Positions 5,893 to 6,924 of a stretch of DNA of 6,924 nt are shown in pieces. Origin of the DNA: Planctomycetota bacterium (lineage in GTDB: Bacteria; Planctomycetota; Brocadiia; SM23-32); the NCBI GenBank assembly GCA_018400625.1, contig JAGYMJ010000393.1:1-6924 (forward strand), written 5' to 3'. The notes beneath the pieces are model-generated. The model was not told where the DNA came from, made no database searches, and saw nothing but the letters and a program-made list of their open reading frames with translations. Numbering within the stretch: position 1 is the stretch's first letter; each line of letters opens with the position of its first letter. The translations under genes were made by a program, and so were the position numbers.

Positions 5893-6623
5893 TGAAGGCG
5901 CTTCTTTTGTCTTTGGTTGACTGCTTTTTCCCCCCTCATTGCTATTGCTGCAGAAAGCCTTTGGATGACGAGGGGGACAGAATTTTGTGTTCCCGTTGCA
6001 TGGCCAGGCTGCGTTCAACGGTTATAACCCACCCCTTATGTCAAGTTTGTGGGCGGCCCTTTTCAAAAAACACCGCGGACAGTGCCCCGAAAACTTGCCT
6101 GAAATGTCGCATCCAGGCGCCCCGCTTTGACAGGGCCCGAGCGATATTCCCCTACCATGGACCTGCCGGTGATATTGTCAAATCTTTTAAGTATTCAGAT
6201 CAGTATCATTTAGGTAAAAAAATGGTGAAAAAATCTTTCGATCTTTCCTGGTTCCCTTCGGATTTTAGGGACTGCGAGGCCATTACGGCGGTGCCGCTGC
6301 ATAGGAGAAAAAAACATCAAAGAGGATATAATCAATCAGAATTGATCGCAAAAGCCATCGCCCGGATACTAAAAAAAGATTTTCTCCCGAAAACTTTAAA
6401 AAGGAAGAGGTACACCATCCCGCAAGCAAGCCTTGCAGCACGGCAGCGTATTGAGAATGTGAAAGGAGCCTTCGAGATGAATACGGAGACGGTTCCTCAG
6501 ACAATTATGCTTGTCGATGATGTTCTCACCACCGGCGCGACGGCTAATGAATGCGCGAAAGTCCTGAAACAGGCGGGATGCCGGTCGGTTTACGTCTTCA
6601 CTCTGGCCCGGGCCGCTTTGTGA
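5892..6623 (+). CDS. comF: ComF family protein (zinc ribbon plus phosphoribosyltransferase fold)
   Basis: A 243-residue protein of typical ComF length. The N-terminus carries cysteine pairs expected to bind zinc: C17/C20, C33/C36, C50/C53 (CQVCGRPF) and C69/C72. The C-terminal half has the phosphoribosyltransferase fold, with VPLHRRKKHQRGYNQSE (135-150 region) and the PRPP-binding signature IMLVDDVLTTGAT (D209, D210, T213-T217). ComF proteins are needed for DNA uptake in naturally transformable bacteria and interact with the uptake machinery. They are also widespread in bacteria not known to be competent, where their role is unclear. No other competence gene is in this window. Start: the ATG at 5892 overlaps the yebC stop by one base, with GAGG (5881-5884) 7 bases upstream. 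The preceding GTG at 5889 is the alternative and adds one residue. Confidence 0.93.
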   Translation: MKALLLSLVDCFFPPHCYCCRKPLDDEGDRILCSRCMARLRSTVITHPLCQVCGRPFSKNTADSAPKTCLKCRIQAPRFDRARAIFPYHGPAGDIVKSFKYSDQYHLGKKMVKKSFDLSWFPSDFRDCEAITAVPLHRRKKHQRGYNQSELIAKAIARILKKDFLPKTLKRKRYTIPQASLAARQRIENVKGAFEMNTETVPQTIMLVDDVLTTGATANECAKVLKQAGCRSVYVFTLARAAL

Positions 6624-6635
6624 TCCCCCAGGTGT

Positions 6636-6751
6636 TTGGTGCGACCATTCCGGGAAAATGGTGGCCTGCCACACCAATGAAGTCCCACTTCGTACTGCTA
6701 ATGCCGGTAACGCTTCGTATAAGTGCATTGCGAAAGCAAAGCGGACGCCGC
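6636..6751 (+). other. Run of four predicted hairpins after comF (possible structured RNA or dispersed repeat)
   Basis: Four non-overlapping stem-loops can be drawn by eye. Stem a: TTGGTG (6636-6641) pairs with CACCAA (6672-6677), enclosing ACCATT (6644-6649) with AATGGT (6657-6662). Stem b: GAAGT (6679-6683) pairs with ACTTC (6687-6691). Stem c: GC-AATGC (6697-6704, one bulge) pairs with GCATT-GC (6725-6731). Stem d: GCGG (6741-6744) pairs with CCGC (6748-6751). The heptamer CTTCGTA occurs twice, 25 bases apart (6688 and 6713). A T-rich tract follows. This could be the 3' untranslated end of the yebC-comF transcript, a small RNA, or a copy of a dispersed noncoding repeat. It matches no RNA family I recognise: it lacks the signal recognition particle, tmRNA, RNase P and 6S core motifs. 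Confidence 0.35.
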
Positions 6752-6782
6752 GGATCCTCGATGTTTTTTTCTTTCTTTTTTT
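6741..6782 (+). terminator. Possible intrinsic terminator of yebC-comF
   Basis: GCGG/CCGC (6741-6751) can be enclosed by CAT and CGA (6726-6728, 6731-6733) pairing with TCG and ATG (6758-6763), so the stem would close directly before a run of seven Ts (6764-6770). More T-rich sequence continues to 6782. This fold competes with stem c of the hairpin series above. The long T tract in this position, about 140 bases after the comF stop, makes termination here reasonable, but the stem is interrupted. Confidence 0.45.
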
Positions 6783-6793
6783 ACAAAAAAGAA
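6773..6793. repeat. Perfect 9-bp A/T inverted repeat
   Basis: TTCTTTTTT (6773-6781) and AAAAAAGAA (6785-6793) are exact inverted copies separated by TAC. The symmetry presents a T-run on both strands. It could assist termination from either side, or simply be a poly-T/poly-A junction. It lies just past the possible yebC-comF terminator. Confidence 0.5.
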
Positions 6794-6795
6794 TT

Positions 6796-6809
6796 AGTTC
6801 GACAGAACT
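6796..6809. repeat. Short hairpin AGTTC/GAACT
   Basis: AGTTC (6796-6800) pairs with GAACT (6805-6809) around a GACA loop, 5 bp with possible weak extension. It is not followed by a T-run. It has no assigned role. Confidence 0.35.
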
Positions 6810-6846
6810 GAATAATAGAAAACACATTAATTATTCATGTTCGCAT

Positions 6847-6875
6847 TTGTTTCTAACTGCTTTTCAGGCTATTAT
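6847..6875 (+). promoter_or_regulatory. Possible promoter reading off the right edge
   Basis: TTGTTT (6847-6852, three of six -35 bases), a 17-base spacer and TATTAT (6870-6875, five of six) would start transcription near 6882. The minus strand also has a perfect TATAAT at 6876-6871, but I see no good -35 partner for it. Any gene driven by the plus-strand promoter lies outside the window. Confidence 0.3.
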
Positions 6876-6888
6876 ACACGTGAAATCA

Positions 6889-6923
6889 CAGACCGTATAC
6901 TGAGCAAAGGTCTCTGGCAGACC
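6889..6923. repeat. Alternative pairing segments at the right edge
   Basis: CAGACC occurs at 6889-6894 and again at 6918-6923. The intervening GGTCT (6909-6913) can pair with either AGACC copy, with a 14-base loop on the left or a 5-base loop on the right. The two pairings exclude each other. The right-hand hairpin could be the stem of a terminator cut off by the window end. Confidence 0.35.
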
Positions 6924-6924
6924 C

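Noticed and set aside
6624..6770. Known small RNA (signal recognition particle RNA, 6S, tmRNA, RNase P) or riboswitch
   Set aside because: None of the conserved core motifs of these RNAs could be found. Only generic hairpins are visible.
6396..6827. 143-codon minus-strand frame spanning the comF 3' end and the following spacer
   Set aside because: It overlaps the conserved PRPP-binding part of comF. The sequence is not protein-like and runs through the hairpin and T-tract region.
6551..6903. Small plus-strand frames of 86 and 81 codons after comF
   Set aside because: They lack ribosome sites, run through the predicted hairpins and poly-T tract giving F-rich segments, and look like accidental readings of a structured or repeated noncoding region.
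1..6924. CRISPR array, transposase or phage module
   Set aside because: No regularly spaced repeats with spacers, no transposase or integrase motifs, and no long terminal inverted repeats were seen. The heptamers at 51-78 are contiguous and have no spacers.

Overview
This 6.9-kb window is ordinary-looking bacterial chromosome of roughly 50% GC. Genes lie on both strands, genomically encoded CCA follows the tRNA, and most real starts have good Shine-Dalgarno sites. Two sulfatases side by side, an iron-sulfur aldo/keto reductase and degenerate GTTCAGT-type heptamer repeats suggest an anaerobic, sulfatase-rich member of the Planctomycetes-Verrucomicrobia-Lentisphaerae-Kiritimatiellota group. That placement is an inference, not something the sequence proves.

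Layout. Positions 1-186 hold an open frame without a start that may be the 3' end of a gene entering from the left; it overlaps four tandem heptamers at 51-78. A tRNA-Leu(CAG) lies on the minus strand (267-355) with a clear promoter. Next come two paralogous sulfatases transcribed away from each other (486-1913 minus, 2077-3516 plus). The 163-bp gap between them carries near-consensus promoters in both directions. Both have the cysteine-type formylglycine motif and neither has a signal peptide, so they probably act on small sulfate esters inside the cell. Downstream of the second sulfatase is an aldo/keto reductase with a C-terminal double [4Fe-4S] domain (3580-4719), then a one-base-overlapping 120-residue protein that I do not recognise (4719-5081). 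Together these look like a small sulfate-ester or sugar catabolic operon.

A separate near-consensus promoter inside the end of the 120-residue gene (5038-5066) probably drives a yebC-comF unit: a YebC/TACO1-family translation or regulatory factor (5137-5892) and a ComF-type phosphoribosyltransferase-like protein (5892-6623), also overlapping by one base.

The last 301 bases hold no convincing gene. They contain four consecutive possible hairpins ending in a T-rich tract (6636-6782), a perfect A/T inverted repeat, another short hairpin, a possible promoter, and alternative pairing segments at the right edge. The clearest unusual points are the aldo/keto reductase lacking two of the four classical catalytic residues, the leaderless divergent sulfatase pair with altered active-site positions, the orphan coupled gene, and the structured element after comF. 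I saw no CRISPR array, insertion sequence or phage gene.
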